64,000 nucleotides of DNA, from contig NC_135213.1 of NCBI RefSeq assembly GCF_052324685.1, positions 39,209,490 to 39,273,489 of the forward strand. Direction: 5' to 3'. Below are positions 11,336-22,136 of the stretch, piece by piece. Positions within the stretch are counted from its first letter, which is position 1, and every line of letters starts with the position of its first letter. The position numbers and the translations under genes are program-made. The notes under the pieces were generated by a model. That model saw only the letters and a program-made list of their open reading frames with translations, was not told the DNA's origin and did not search any database. The DNA comes from Brachyhypopomus gauderio. Its lineage: Eukaryota; Chordata; Actinopteri; Gymnotiformes; Hypopomidae.

Positions 11336-11707
11336 GTGAGTCACACTGCCCCCTGGTGGCAGAAACATCCAGGTTCATCTACCTTGACGTGCATTCAGCT
11401 CCTCATGTAGAATTAGATACAACTGACTACTTGAAATCTCAGTAGGTCGTTTACATTTGAAAACTCCACTACAGGAGCAGATCTTACTATAGGGTTAGAC
11501 TATAGACAGTACGGAAAAAATAAATAAAAACACAGTTCTTACATTTCTTTGATTTCTTTGATTTTAACTTTCACTTTTAAACAGGATTTATGTAAAGATA
11601 AGTGACTGGTGGCTAGTTGACAGTTCATAAAAACTCTAAAACTATTTTCACCATCTCTTCACCGTCTGGCCTTTCCTCTGTCCCTCTATCATATCCTCAT
11701 GTCTCAG

Positions 11708-11833
11708 TGTGTAACGAGTAGATGTGTGTCAGAGCTGGAGAGGGAGGAGATGGATCGATTGGTAGACAGTGCCAAATCAGAGCTCTTCTCAGAACAACGG
11801 CGATTCAGACACACACTGGAATCCCTACAAGAG
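11708..11833 (+). CDS. Coiled-coil gene copy 1, exon 13
   Basis: 126 nt (42 codons, six heptads) between gtctcag and GTACCA, phase 0. Contains SELEREEMDRLVDSAKSELF and EQRRFRHTLESLQE, a clear coiled coil. Confidence 0.6.
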
Positions 11834-12035
11834 GTACCATCTGAGGCCAGTCTGAGATGATTTATGATCTTTTATTGAATGGTCGAATAAACAAGTTATT
11901 ATTGTCTAAAAACTATAACTGACACTATAACTGACACTATAACATTCACATGTTCTCATACATCCTTCTCTCTCCTAGACAGTTGACATTTCTTTTACAC
12001 ATTACTGCATACCTTTTCTAGTCACACACATTCTT

Positions 12036-12171
<136 letters not shown>

Positions 12172-12297
12172 AGGCTAGAGGAGGTGACCCAGGACTTGGA
12201 GCAGAAGGAGGAGGTCAACAGGAAGCTAAGAGAAAGATGTTCTCGTCTGGAGGAGGAGTTGTCAACAGCTAGCAAACACAGAGAAGAGCCTCAGGAA
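12172..12297 (+). CDS. Coiled-coil gene copy 1, exon 14
   Basis: 42 codons beginning RLEEVTQDLEQKEEVNRKLR and ending EELSTASKHREEPQE, heptad-rich. The acceptor is excellent. The donor would be the poor gaa|GTTCGT, so splicing here may be impaired in this copy. Confidence 0.55.
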
Positions 12298-12523
12298 GTT
12301 CGTTTTCTCTCTCTCTCTTTTATCTCATCTCTGTCTCTGTTTCTCTGTGGATGTCTTACTGTCTCCGGTTCTCTCTCCATCTTTACTGTTTTTGTCTGTC
12401 TGACTGTCTCCTTCTTTCTTATGTTTCTTTCATTTTTTTTGTTTGTCTCTGTTCTGTATCAATTCTTCGACCCGTTTGCTCATGTCCAGTCTGTGTCCGT
12501 GTTCCCTGGTGCGTGTTGAGCAG

Positions 12524-12694
12524 GTGGATCTAGACAGAAGGGTAAGGGCCCTGGAGACCACTGTAGCCCAGAAGGAGCTGCTTGTGTTGGTCATGCAGGA
12601 GGAGAAGAACTCCCTTGAGAAGAAGATCAGGGCCCTCCAGGAGGAGCACAGCACTAAGCTGACGGAGGAGCTCACACACATGCAAAAAAAGCAG
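12524..12694 (+). CDS. Coiled-coil gene copy 1, exon 15
   Basis: 171 nt (57 codons) between gagcag and GTCATT, phase 0. Begins VDLDRRVRALETTVAQKELL and ends ELTHMQKKQ, a strong coiled coil with regular Leu spacing. Confidence 0.62.
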
Positions 12695-12819
12695 GTCATT
12701 AGATGTTCTGGAATTGTCACATGCTGTGTAAAAATCCAAATGGCTGAATTGTTAACCAGGGGACTGAAAGACAGATGTAATGAGTTAAGAGAGTCCTGTA
12801 CATGTCCTGTGTGTCTCAG

Positions 12820-12882
12820 GAGCAGGACATTGAGCGGCTACAGGTCCAGTGGACACAGGCCCGTGAGCGTGACATGGAGCTG
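12820..12882 (+). CDS. Coiled-coil gene copy 1, exon 16
   Basis: 63 nt (21 codons, three heptads) between tctcag and GTACTA. Encodes EQDIERLQVQWTQARERDM then EL. Confidence 0.6.
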
Positions 12883-12974
12883 GTACTATACAGACAGATC
12901 ACAGGCCATCACTCCACACTGCATGGTGGTGTGTGTGGTAATAGTTAAACGTGTGCTTGCGTGTGTGTGTCAAG

Positions 12975-13070
12975 GTCCATCGTCAGGCACACGAGGCGAC
13001 AGCAGCGGCCCTCAGAGACCAGACTCTCACACACACACGCAACACTGACTCCTTGCACAACTGCATCCAG
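12975..13070 (+). CDS. Coiled-coil gene copy 1, exon 17
   Basis: 96 nt (32 codons) between tcaag and GTCAGA, phase 0. Encodes VHRQAHEATAAALRDQ then THTRNTDSLHNCIQ. The acceptor is AAG rather than CAG. Confidence 0.55.
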
Positions 13071-14037
13071 GTCAGAGGTCACACATATGACATAATTGAT
13101 TGATTGATTGATTGATTGATTTATTTATTTATATAGTGCTTTACAACAACCAGCTAAGATGACCAAAGCACTTTACAATAAAATTACATTAAATATACAG
13201 TAAAATACATCAGAAAATGCATACATCAGAGAGTAATGTCAGAGAATTTCAGGTCAGAATTTAATGGAAGATCTAAGGGGAGGTTATTCCAAAGTCGGGG
13301 TGCAGCCACTGAAAAAGCCCGATCACCCCAACGCTTAGATCTAGTTCTCGGAACGTCTAATAAAAGACGACTCGATGACCTCAAAGATCTCTCGTGTACA
13401 GGAAAACTTAAGAGATCAGATAAGTACAGTGGGGCCAATCCGTTCAACGCTTTAAAGACAAACATCAATATTTTAAAATTAATTCTATATTGAACAGGAA
13501 GCCAATGCAAATTAAACAAAACAGGTGTAATATGTTCACGTCTGGCCGGGGTTGTTAGTTAAGAGACGCGCAGCTGCGTTCTGGACGAGCTGAAGTTGTC
13601 TCAGAGAAGATCGATGAACACCAATATAAAGGCCGTTGCAATAGTCAAGTCTGGAACTAATGAAAGCATGAATTACCTTCTCTAAATCAGTGTGATCTAC
13701 GAAAGATTTGACTTTGGCCAGCAGGCGCAAATTATAAAAACTGGATTTAACTACAGAATTAATTTGTTTATCAAAGTTGAGTTCCTGATCAAATAATACC
13801 CCAAGATTTCTGACACTAGTATTTAACTTAAAAGGCAAACCACTGAAGTCTATGGCAGTAGCATCACCAAATAGAATACATTCAGTTTTTTGTTGATTCA
13901 GAAACAAAAAGTTATGACTTAGCCACTGTTTAACATCAGTTACACAATTGATAAATGATAGCATCGGATTTATCACATGTGGTTTTTGAGCCAGGTAGAT
14001 CTGCAAGTCATCTGCATAACAATGAAAAGATACATTA

Positions 14038-15416
14038 CAGTGGGGAAAATAAGTATTTAGTCAGTCACCAATTGTGCAAGTTCTCCCACTTAAAAAGATG
14101 AGAGAGGCCTGTAATTGACATCATAGGTAGACCTCAACTATGAGAGACAAAATGTGAAAAAAAAATTGAGAAAATCATTTTGTCTGACTTTTAAAGAATT
14201 TATTTGCAAATAATGGTGGAAAATAAGTATTTGGTCACCTACAAACAAGCAAGATTTCTGGCTGTAACTTCTTTTTTAAAAGGCTCCTCTTTCCCCCACT
14301 CATTACCTGTATTAATGGCACCTATTTGAAGTCGTTAACAGTATAAAAGACACCTGCCCACAACCTCAGTCACACTCCAAACTCCACTATGGTGAAGACG
14401 AAAGAGCTGTCGGAGGACACCAGAAACCGAATTGTAGGCTGGGAAGACTGAATCTGCAATAGGCAAGCAGCTTGGTGTGAAGAAATCTACTGTGGGAGCA
14501 ATAATCAGAAAATGGAAGACCTACAAGACCACTACTAATCTCCCTCGATCTGGGACTCCACGCAAGATCTCAGCCCGTGGGGTCAAAATGATCACAAGAA
14601 CGGTGAGGAAAAATCCCAGAACCACAAGGGGGGATCTAGTGAATGACCTGCAGAAAGCTGGGACCAACGTTACAAAGGCTACCATCAGCAACACACTACG
14701 ACACCAGGGACTCAGATCTTGCAGTGCCAGACGTGTCCCCCTGCTTAAGCCAGGCACGTCTGATGTTTGCTAGAGAGCATTTGGATGTTCCAGAAGAGTA
14801 TTGGGAGAATGTCATATGGTCAGATGAAACCAAAGTAGAACTATTTGGTAAAAACACAACTCGTCGTGTTTGGAGGACAGTGAATGCTGAGTTGCATCCA
14901 AAGAACACCATACCAACTGTCAAGCATGGGGGTGGTAACATCATGCTTTGGGGCTGTTTCTCTGCAAAGGGACCAGGACGACTGGTCCATGTACATGAAA
15001 GAATGAATGGGGCCATGTATTGTGAGATTTTTGGTGCAAACCTCCTTCCATCAGCAAGGGCAATGAAGATGAAACGTGAGGAGATCTGCATGGAGGAATG
15101 GGCCAACATACCAGCAACAGTGTGTGCCAACCTTGTGAAGACTTACAGAAAACGTTTGACCTCTGTCATTGCCAACAGAGGATATACAACAAAGTATTGA
15201 GATGAACTTTTGTTATTGACCAAATACTTATTTTCCACCATTATTTGCAAATAAATTCTTTAAAAGTCAGAAAAAATGATTTTCTCAATTTTTTTTTCAC
15301 ATTTTGTCTCTCATAGTTGAGGTCTACCTATGATGTCAATTACAGGCCTCTCTCATCTTTTTAAGTGGGAGAACTTGCACAATTGGTGACTGACTAAATA
15401 CTTATTTTCCGCACTG
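14038..15416 (+). mobile_element. Tc1-type DNA transposon nested in the LINE, internally deleted
   Basis: Ends cagtggggaaaataagtat and its inverted copy, flanked by TA at 14036-14037 and 15417-15418. The terminal inverted repeats are long (roughly 200 bp), including the gagagaggcctgtaattgac segment at both ends. Confidence 0.92.
14389..15199 (+). pseudogene. Tc1-type transposase, broken
   Basis: ATG at 14389 opens MVKTKELSEDTRNRIV, then a frame break comes within about 20 codons. The paired HTH region continues as [20 protein letters not shown] second frame break near 14750 precedes [30 protein letters not shown] (first catalytic Asp) and [19 protein letters not shown]. After SARAMKMK the sequence jumps to [14 protein letters not shown], so the segment with the second Asp (DNDPKHT in the family) and the catalytic Glu (NPIENLW) is missing. 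It cannot encode a DDE-active enzyme. Strand is opposite to the host LINE. Confidence 0.88.
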
Positions 15417-15947
15417 TATGTGCAGATATAACCTCCCCAAGTGGCAACATATATAAGGAAAACAGGAGGGGACCAAGGATAGAACCTTGAGGAACTCCAC
15501 ATGACAGAGGTGCACACAAAGAAGAGGCATTATTTATCATAACAGAGAACGTTCTATCGTTCAAATAGGACGTGAACCACTTCAAAGCGGTGCCACGAAT
15601 ACCGACGACGTGCTCCAAGCGAGATAGAAGAATAGAATGGTCCACCGTATCAAACGCTGCTGTTCGGTCCAGCAAAACCAGGATCACAGGATATCTACTA
15701 TCTACGGACATAGCGATATCATTGTGAATTTTCAGCAGAGCAGTCTCAGTGCTGTGCCTTGATTTAAAACCTGATTGGAATTTTTCAAAAATATCATTTG
15801 ATTGTAAAAAGGCCTGCACTTGTATAAAAACTATTTTCTCTAAGAGTTTTGAAAGATAAGATAAATGAGAAATTGGTCTAAAATTGGATAAAACTGAGGG
15901 ATCTAAGTGTGGCTTTTTAAGAGAAGGCTTGACAATAGCGGGAAAAT

Positions 15948-15949
15948 GC

Positions 15950-16020
<71 letters not shown>
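15948..16020. repeat. (CT)n array upstream of exon 18
   Basis: About 70 bp of CT lies at the truncated 5' end of the LINE and 50 bp before the exon 18 acceptor. Confidence 0.93.
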
Positions 16021-16023
<3 letters not shown>

Positions 16024-16069
16024 CCTTTGTTTCTCTTCATGTCCCTCTTTTTTCTGTCTAATCTCCCAG

Positions 16070-16171
16070 ATTAAGGAACAGGAGGTATCAAGACTACAAG
16101 AGTCTCTAGAGTAGCAGCAGGAGTTGCTCAGGAGGCAAGAGGAGGAACTGAAGCTAAAGACTGAGGAGCAG
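16070..16171 (+). CDS. Coiled-coil gene copy 1, exon 18, with in-frame TAG
   Basis: 102 nt (34 codons) between tctcccag and GTTACC, phase 0. Reads IKEQEVSRLQESLE, stop, QQELLRRQEEELKLKTEEQ. The stop is TAG at 16112-16114 where CAG (Gln) fits the coiled coil, so a single C-to-T change explains it. It truncates the protein before about 160 further codons. Confidence 0.6.
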
Positions 16172-16339
16172 GTTACCACCATCCCATAATAATCTCCCCC
16201 CTCACCTCTCACACTAGTCAGCTCCGGCAGTAACTCCCCCTGGCTGATGCAGTCATGCTGCTGGGCTCAGATCAACATCACTCCATGATCAGTCATCAGT
16301 GGACACGGACTCACCTGCCTCTCTGATGTACCTGTGCAG

Positions 16340-16522
16340 GTTACCATGGCGGTGGAGCAGGAGCAGAGGAAGTGGGAGAGGCAGAGGGCGGAGTCTCTCA
16401 GAGAGCAGCGTGGGATACTGGAGGAGCGAGTGCAGGAGGTGGAGAGGAGGAGGAGAGCGGAGGTAGAGTGTGAGAGGAGGTGTGCTCTCTCTCTGCAGAA
16501 TAAAGCCCTGGAGTTGCAGAAG
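16340..16522 (+). CDS. Coiled-coil gene copy 1, exon 19
   Basis: 183 nt (61 codons) between tgtgcag and GTAAGG, a near-consensus donor. Begins VTMAVEQEQRKWERQRAESL and continues through EERVQEVERRRRAEVECERR to LQNKALELQK. The longest charged helix in the gene. Confidence 0.65.
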
Positions 16523-16852
16523 GTAAGGAGAACCACACTTCCCTGCCCCTCTGAGCGTCCTGTACCCCCGTAAGCAGTTCTACTGTCCCGCTGTAATGCA
16601 TGTAGTACATCACTGCAATAACTAACGCAATGATCTGATTCACTGAGCGCTCTTCCTTGAGCAGTGACAGAACTACCAACAGATCTGACATTAGAGGACG
16701 ACACTACACATTAGAGGACAACTCTACACTCTTTATATGTCAGATTCTATTATGTCATTATGAATTTTAGTATTATTGGTTTTTCTGTTTATTGATTGAT
16801 TTCTTTTTGCTTTCCCTCTTTCTCTCACTCTTTCTCTCCTTCTCTTTCTCAG

Positions 16853-16894
16853 CATGTAGACGAGTTGAAAAGGGCTCTGTGGGACGAGCAGCAG
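16853..16894 (+). CDS. Coiled-coil gene copy 1, exon 20
   Basis: 42 nt (14 codons, two heptads) between tttctcag and GTAGTG. Encodes HVDELKRALWDEQQ. The donor is the first unit boundary of the 35-bp minisatellite that follows. Confidence 0.6.
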
Positions 16895-17240
16895 GTAGTG
16901 TTAGGTAGACCCGCACCCGCCTACAGCAGGTAGTGTTAGGTAGACCCGCACCCGCCTACAGCAGGTAGTGTTAGATAGACCCGCACCCGCCTACAGCAGG
17001 TAGTGTTAGGTAGACCCGCACCCGCCTACAGCAAGTAGTGTTAGATAGACCCGCACCCGCCTACAGCAGGTAGTGTTAGGTAGACCCGCACCCGCCTACA
17101 GCAGGTAGTGTTAGGTAGACCCGCACCCGCCTACAGCAGGTAGTGTTAGATAGACACGCACCCGCTTACAGCAGGTAGTGTTAGGTAGACCCGCACCCGC
17201 CTACAGCAGGTAGTGTTAGGTAGACACGCCTACAGCAGGT
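16895..17240. repeat. 35-bp minisatellite carrying a splice-donor motif, about 10 units
   Basis: Each unit starts gtagtgttaggtagacccgc and ends cctacagcag, so every junction reads CAG|GTAGTG, the same as the exon 20 donor. Units vary at a few bases (gataga, cacgc, gcaa). The last unit is shortened and a degenerate one follows. Copy 2 retains about six units (47938-48150). Confidence 0.93.
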
Positions 17241-17616
17241 GGAGTTAGGGAGACCCACCTACAGTAGGAGGAGTTAGGGATCAGGTCACTCCCCCCAGCA
17301 CACTGGCTTTCCTTTCTACGTGCCTTCTGAATAGCATGTGGCGTGAATACAGAGCCCTGTTCCCTAATGTGGGACGGGTCAGGACTTAAACTGGTGCTAC
17401 ACCATTCAAACACTTCAATCAGCACCTGTGTGTCATAACCTGTGTATCATAAACAAGACATTACTCCCATATTCCTTGATAAACACAAGCTGAAACACTG
17501 AACCGTTTGCACTAAAACAATCTGCCACCAATTTAGCACCAGTATCTTCCCCAGCCACATCAACCCACCTGTCCTGACTCTGGTGTCTCCTGTGCTGGTG
17601 TGTATGAGGTGAACAG

Positions 17617-17849
17617 AAGGCGGAGAGCACGACCGTGCTCCTAAATCAGAGCTTGAAGCAGTCAGAGTGGGAGATCTGAGACCTGAGAGCAGTGCTTGCA
17701 GAGTCTGAGCGGGTCCACAAGGGGGCAGCAGGGAGGCAGGAGCAACAGAGCAGGAGCTGGGCTCAGGATATTCTCATGGAATGTGTGTGGCTACAGGAGC
17801 TGCCGACAGCCAATGGCATGCCTGCACACACCAAGCCCCTCCCACCCAG
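17617..17849 (+). CDS. Coiled-coil gene copy 1, exon 21, with in-frame TGA
   Basis: 233 nt between gaacag and GTAAAT, phase 0 to 2. Reads KAESTTVLLNQSLKQSEWEI, stop, DLRAVLAESERVHKGAAGRQ and on to DILMECVWLQELPTANG. TGA at 17677-17679 corresponds to CGA (Arg) in copy 2. The frame after the stop leads cleanly into the last exon. Confidence 0.6.
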
Positions 17850-18071
17850 GTAAATATATACCTGTGTATGTGTGTTAATGACCATCCTTGTCTTTAACGT
17901 TGTAGTGAGAGTGTGCTAACCCTAACCCTGGCACTACATTAGGTACACAAGTCATTATACCTACACTGAACACATTAGACACGGCTCTTTTCTAAATGCC
18001 TTTCGTAAGTGTGTAAATACACAGTGCAGCTCATCATTTGGTTTGCACTATATCACTTCTACCCTGTTCAA

Positions 18072-18165
18072 ATGCTAAATGTAAATGTGCCATATTTTGT
18101 CAATTGTGATTTTTTTCACCGCAGTCGAAATTTGTCCTCCTCTTTTAACCCATTTGTGCAGTTAG

Positions 18166-18204
<39 letters not shown>

Positions 18205-18392
18205 GATTACTAGGGGGCTGTGGATCACACGTGCCCAGAGAGGTGGGCAGCCCTAGCCCAGCACCCGGGGAGCAGTTGGGGTTAGGTGCCTTGCTCAAGG
18301 GCACCTCAGTCATGGCCTCAGGTCTTGGAATCGAACCCATGACCCTCCGGTCACAAGACCAGTTCCCTATCACAGGACCATGACTGCCCCTT
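18072..18392 (-). mobile_element. tRNA-derived SINE in the last intron, copy 1
   Basis: On the minus strand the head reads gggaactggtcttgtgaccg and then the B-box-like gggttcgattcc, followed by a body with gcccttgagcaaggcacc, a CA/GT run, and gggttaaaagaggaggacaa towards its 3' end. The A box is partly disrupted. The same head is found in the SINE at 25290-25483. Confidence 0.7.
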
Positions 18393-18436
18393 AACCGTAC
18401 AAGTCTTGTTTCTCTGCTCTTGCCGTCACTTGCCGC

Positions 18437-18570
18437 CCTAGTAATCACTAGTGTGTGTGTGTGTGTGTGTGTTCTAACTGCACAGGTGGGTTAAAAGCGG
18501 AGGACAAATTTCGATTGCGGTGTAAAAAATCACAATTGACAAAATATGGCACATTTACATTTTATTTACA
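18437..18570 (+). repeat. Inverted second copy of the SINE 3' part; palindrome arm
   Basis: gtgttctaactgcacaggtg to atggcacatttacatttt is the reverse complement of 18072-18205, giving arms of about 130 bp around a core of about 215 bp. Copy 2 has the same pair at about 48995-49124 and 49357-49470. Confidence 0.8.
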
Positions 18571-18632
18571 AATGTTTGCCAACTGTGATGAGCTAAAATT
18601 ACTAGCACATCCTTCTGACTTTTGTTTTACAG

Positions 18633-18681
18633 GAAGCGTGCGGCTACAGGAGTCGATTTTGATGATGGAGATGATGCGTAA
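18633..18681 (+). CDS. Coiled-coil gene copy 1, last exon
   Basis: Acceptor ttttacag. Joined in phase 2 to exon 21 it reads RKRAATGVDFDDGDDA and stops at TAA 18679-18681, an acidic C-terminus. A different frame (SVRLQESILMM..) is longer but does not fit the phase. Confidence 0.5.
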
Positions 18682-18859
18682 TCTCTTCATGCTGATGAAA
18701 TAACATGAAATGTTCCAGTTTTAATCCACCAACACTATCACTGTTACTAATGGGTATTTTTAAGTGGATAATATTAACAATACAAATGTTTTTTAAATCT
18801 TTATGGAACTATTGTAATGAATTATGAAGGTCGTATGATTTTAAGAATGGCATTTCTGA

Positions 18860-18865
18860 AATAAA
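18860..18865 (+). terminator. Poly(A) signal AATAAA, gene copy 1
   Basis: AATAAA lies 180 bp after the stop codon. The same signal is kept in copy 2 (49762-49767). Confidence 0.55.
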
Positions 18866-18869
18866 TATT

Positions 18870-19554
18870 CTATTTTAATTTCCTAAAAGAGTGATTTGTT
18901 TTGTTATGTATAAAATTTAAAACGAGTGCCTACATCAGTTCATCACAAGAGTATGGAATAAACCATTAAAAGTGAAGTTTGGTACTGCATAAAGTTGAAA
19001 CGGATAAAACAATTCCAAAGATAAATAACCATATGCACATTTATATCTTAGAAAATATGAAAGTCTATCAAGGTACTAAAGGATACTGTACAAGAAAATA
19101 TAATACACAAGTTTTTAGAAAGGTCATTTTCATGGTTTGAATGGGGAGTGCAGAAACCAGCTTTTCTTTGCAAGCACATTCTTTAATCTGCAATCTGTTT
19201 TAACATAACTCCCTGACCTTATGTGTACCACTGCATACTACCTGCACGTGGCCAGGTCTACTAATGTAGACCTACCAATGTAGACCTACACAAAGCAACA
19301 AGAAAGTGCAAGAAAGTATTTACGTGTTGCTCGGTAACATAAGTTTGTGAAACTTTTTGTAATGACAAAGTTTAATAAACCATTAGATAAACATATCACA
19401 GTCTTCTGGCATTTATTATGCTCCTGTTAACTAAGAAATGGCGCTTGTAGAACTGTTGAAATGAAGCGTGATTTCAACTGAAATTGCAGCCGTGCTGACA
19501 GGGGCGGACTGGGGAGAAAAAGTGGCCCGGGAGTTCCTGACAGACTGGCCCACT

Positions 19555-19555
<1 letters not shown>
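18870..19555. other. Intergenic DNA without recognisable gene
   Basis: AT-rich sequence shared with copy 2 (about 49772-50390). It contains a near-tandem gtctactaatgtagacctac and accaatgtagacctacac. Nothing else is recognised. Confidence 0.5.
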
Positions 19556-19556
<1 letters not shown>

Positions 19557-19595
<39 letters not shown>

Positions 19596-19612
19596 ATATA
19601 TACTGTATATGA
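19557..19612. repeat. (TA)n/(GT)n array
   Basis: Mixed TA and TG dinucleotides. Most of the TA run and the preceding 70 bp are absent from copy 2. Confidence 0.85.
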
Positions 19613-19639
19613 ATCTATACATGGCACGTAGTGTATATG

Positions 19640-19777
19640 TGTAACGCTGGGACAGAAGCAGCAGGAGACAGAGGCTGAGGGTGACCGGGTGTGCTCTGTG
19701 TGGTTGTGGGCGTGCGTGTGACCGAGGGAGTGTGTGTAGGTGCCCTCTGGCGGCCTCCAGGCCGACCTACTGTGACA
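19640..19777. mobile_element. 138-bp TG..CA element with 5-bp target duplication
   Basis: Begins TGTAACGCTG and ends CTGTGACA, flanked by ATATG on both sides (19635-19639 and 19778-19782). Its ends and the GAAGCAG..AGGAG motif resemble the 357-bp solo LTR at 6127. Also in copy 2 (50449-50586). Confidence 0.7.
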
Positions 19778-20025
19778 ATATGTCAGCTTTTATTGTCATA
19801 TGGACAATATTACTTCCAGCAATAATATGATTACAAAGCCACATATTGGTATATCAAAATAACTAACAAACTTAACAACTTGACCCTGACAAAATACAGG
19901 GGAAAAACAACTGGAAAGCTACTGAAACCTACGTTGTTCACTCAGTGAGTAACCTCTGTAGCTTGTCTTTTCTCTCTCAGCTTTTCAGTGCCACCTTTAC
20001 GTTTGGTAGTTTGTTTAGACCAGGG

Positions 20026-20110
20026 GTGCCCACACCTTTTCAGCTTGTGAGCTACTTATAAGATGACCTAGTCAAAATGATCTACCTACAATAAAAATGC
20101 AAAACAAATG
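20026..20110. mobile_element. hAT-type transposon end fragment
   Basis: caggggtgcccacacctttt followed by agcttgtgagctacttataa is a familiar hAT-family terminus in fish. No transposase and no second end is seen. Copy 2 equivalent begins near 50829. Confidence 0.5.
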
Positions 20111-20351
20111 TATTTCTTCTATATTATAATTATTATATTATATTATTTCAGTTATTATTGTTACTATTTAATAGTATTACTATTAATAATAGTATTGCTA
20201 TTTAATAGTGTATTAAACCAAGGACCAGGACCCCTTATATTTTACACGACGTCTTCACTTTTTTGATAGAAACACCTTCTCTCTCGTTACATTCATCCAT
20301 CTCTGATTAGTTTAGTCTGATCGGGTTTGTTGTTCCCGCTGTCAGTGTTAA

Positions 20352-20401
20352 TCTCGCGAGAACTGACACTCAGGCTACTGCAGGTTGACTTTCTCGCGAG
20401 G
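20352..20401. promoter_or_regulatory. Paired TCTCGCGAGA-type motifs, A position of copy 1
   Basis: TCTCGCGAGA at 20352-20361 and TCTCGCGAGG at 20392-20401, 40 bp apart. In vertebrates this palindrome is a known CpG-type core promoter element bound by BANP. Here the second site has lost the perfect palindrome. Confidence 0.5.
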
Positions 20402-20429
20402 CTAGCGACATAATTCAGTTTGGAGAGAC

Positions 20430-20640
20430 ACTTGAATGCTTAAAAACACATCACAAAACAGCTTTACAATTGTATGGGTCCAGATCCCTAATGAGCGACA
20501 GAGATGACAGTGGTGAGGAAAAACTCCCTATGATGGTGGGGATTAGGAAGAAACCTCGGGAGGACCAAGACTCAAAAGCGAACCCATCTTCCATTGGGCG
20601 ACCCGTTAGCATAAGTCTGTATTTATAATCCAAATATAGT
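20430..20640. mobile_element. Retroposon-like repeat tail
   Basis: cagctttacaattgtatggg, aggaaaaactccctatgatg and aagaaacctcgggaggacca are familiar from dispersed non-LTR retroposon tails in fish genomes. A fuller version lies at 36303-36545. Confidence 0.55.
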
Positions 20641-20879
20641 TCTATAGTTATAGTTCTAATTCCAGGCCAAGCAGTCACAGTCCCATCAGTGCAGGCGGTG
20701 AACCTCAGATAGGAGTTGGCATCAGTGCGTCCTCTGTGGCAATGGCACATCCAACCAAAATGAATAAGTTCATAAAATGTGTTTATTATTATTATGAAAT
20801 GCCATATTATTTCTAATCTCTCTAGGGCACAGGTTCGTTTACTACCCTTTCTGTAACGTACTAATCAGGCAGACAAGGA

Positions 20880-22136
20880 TCCAAGTGCGGATAATAGCTG
20901 TCTTTATTGAAACAATGATCACAGAGCTATCAAACAGGTGAGGGTGCCATCTAGTTGCAGCTCCATTGAATCCCCTGTGGTTCTTTGGCCTAAAGAGAGA
21001 GAGGAGAAAAAGACAGGAGAAAATGATTATTATGAGTATTGATGTGATATAAATTTGAATTTGTTGCACATCCTTGGTTGTTTTTTTATACGTGTAATGA
21101 GTGTATACGTATCCAGTAAGTGTTCTCTTATACTGTGTATTCACCCACTATGGGATATGTATATGGGTAGACAAAACTGAGTTGTCATGTGTGAGGAGTA
21201 AACTCACATCACTCTGCAGGCACATTTTGAGGCAGACCAGTTCATCAGAACCAAACAGGGCAAGACCAGGCTGAGAGCAGATGCTGTTTCCACCATTTTT
21301 GTGCATCGCCCCGCACTCAGAAAGAGGAAGCCCCCTGCACAATACGAAATGACAGAAAGAAGAAACGGTTAAAAGATGGTCAGCTTGGAAACAAGAGCCA
21401 ATCCACAAAGGTGAAAAACAGCAGGCAACTAATATACACTAACAAGATAAATTAAATACAACATAAATAATACAATAATAGAATACAAGTCTAGTATGGT
21501 TACATATGATTACATATATCATACTGTACTAGATTTTAGTATGTTGTATTCCTCTTTAGTCTTGTAAGATTCATTGATCAAAACTGCCACCCTAGTTTCA
21601 ACTTACCTTGTGTTTTCAATCTCTTGATGATCTTCTCTCTCCCTTTGCCATCAATCCAAAGTCTGCTGAGCATAATACAGATAATAGTCAACAGATTAAC
21701 AAAACCTACAAACACTTGATCTATAAATTACACTGTTGTGTACTAGTTAGAAGTCTTAAATATGCATTCTAGTCAATATCAGCAGTGATGTATCACAAGA
21801 ATGGCTCTCCTCCTTATTGTGCGTTATCTTAACGTTAATGGATATCCTCATTTCACCTCCTCCACCCAACACACTCTACAATCACACTCAAATGTTTAAC
21901 ATCGCGTTTAGGTGAAATGGCATTAAGAGAGGAATTTACTATTAATAGGCTGTCAGTCGTTAATGTGAAAGCTCGCTAACCGTATTCGCGTTGTCTTAGC
22001 ATAGAATTAGTTCCCTAAATCTGCTTATTAAGAGGTGGATAATTCACTAAAATGCTTTAATTCACATTTAACGCACATGTTAATTTGATTCTGATGTCCT
22101 TATAATACACAATCAGATTTTTTAAGCGTACTAACC
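20880..22136 (-). other. Exon-like segments downstream of coiled-coil ORF A1, with poly(A) signal
   Basis: On the minus strand a donor ttttacag|GTTAGT sits at 22135. Exon-like blocks follow at 21665-21607 (with LWIDGKGREKIIKRLKTQ and donor GTAAGT), 21334-21208 (SECGAMHKNGG.., donor GTGAGT) and from 20989 (after a CT-rich tract and tttag), ending near AATAAA at 20908-20903. They share the strand of the ORF at 22479-23030 but follow its stop codon. They could be a spliced 3' UTR or the remnant of another transcript. No family recognised. Confidence 0.35.

Larger units (their letters stand above)
13090..15950 (-). mobile_element. Second L2/CR1-type LINE fragment, split by a Tc1-type element
   Basis: The ATTG/ATCA tail (about 13097-13125) and tttatttatatagtgctttac mark the 3' end on the minus strand. 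Reverse-transcriptase pieces lie at 15419-15950 (LDPSVLSNFRPISHLSYLSK, GVPQGSILGPLLFSLYMLP) and 13226-14035 (LQIYLAQKPHV, SRLDYCNGLY, RLWNNLPLD). Removing 14038-15416 plus one TA rejoins the frame through HCYADDLQ, so the two pieces are one element. It is 5'-truncated against a CT array and occupies nearly all of intron 17. Confidence 0.85.

Noticed and set aside
16895..17240. CRISPR-like regular repeat
   Set aside because: Head-to-tail units without unique spacers in a vertebrate-type genome. It is a minisatellite.
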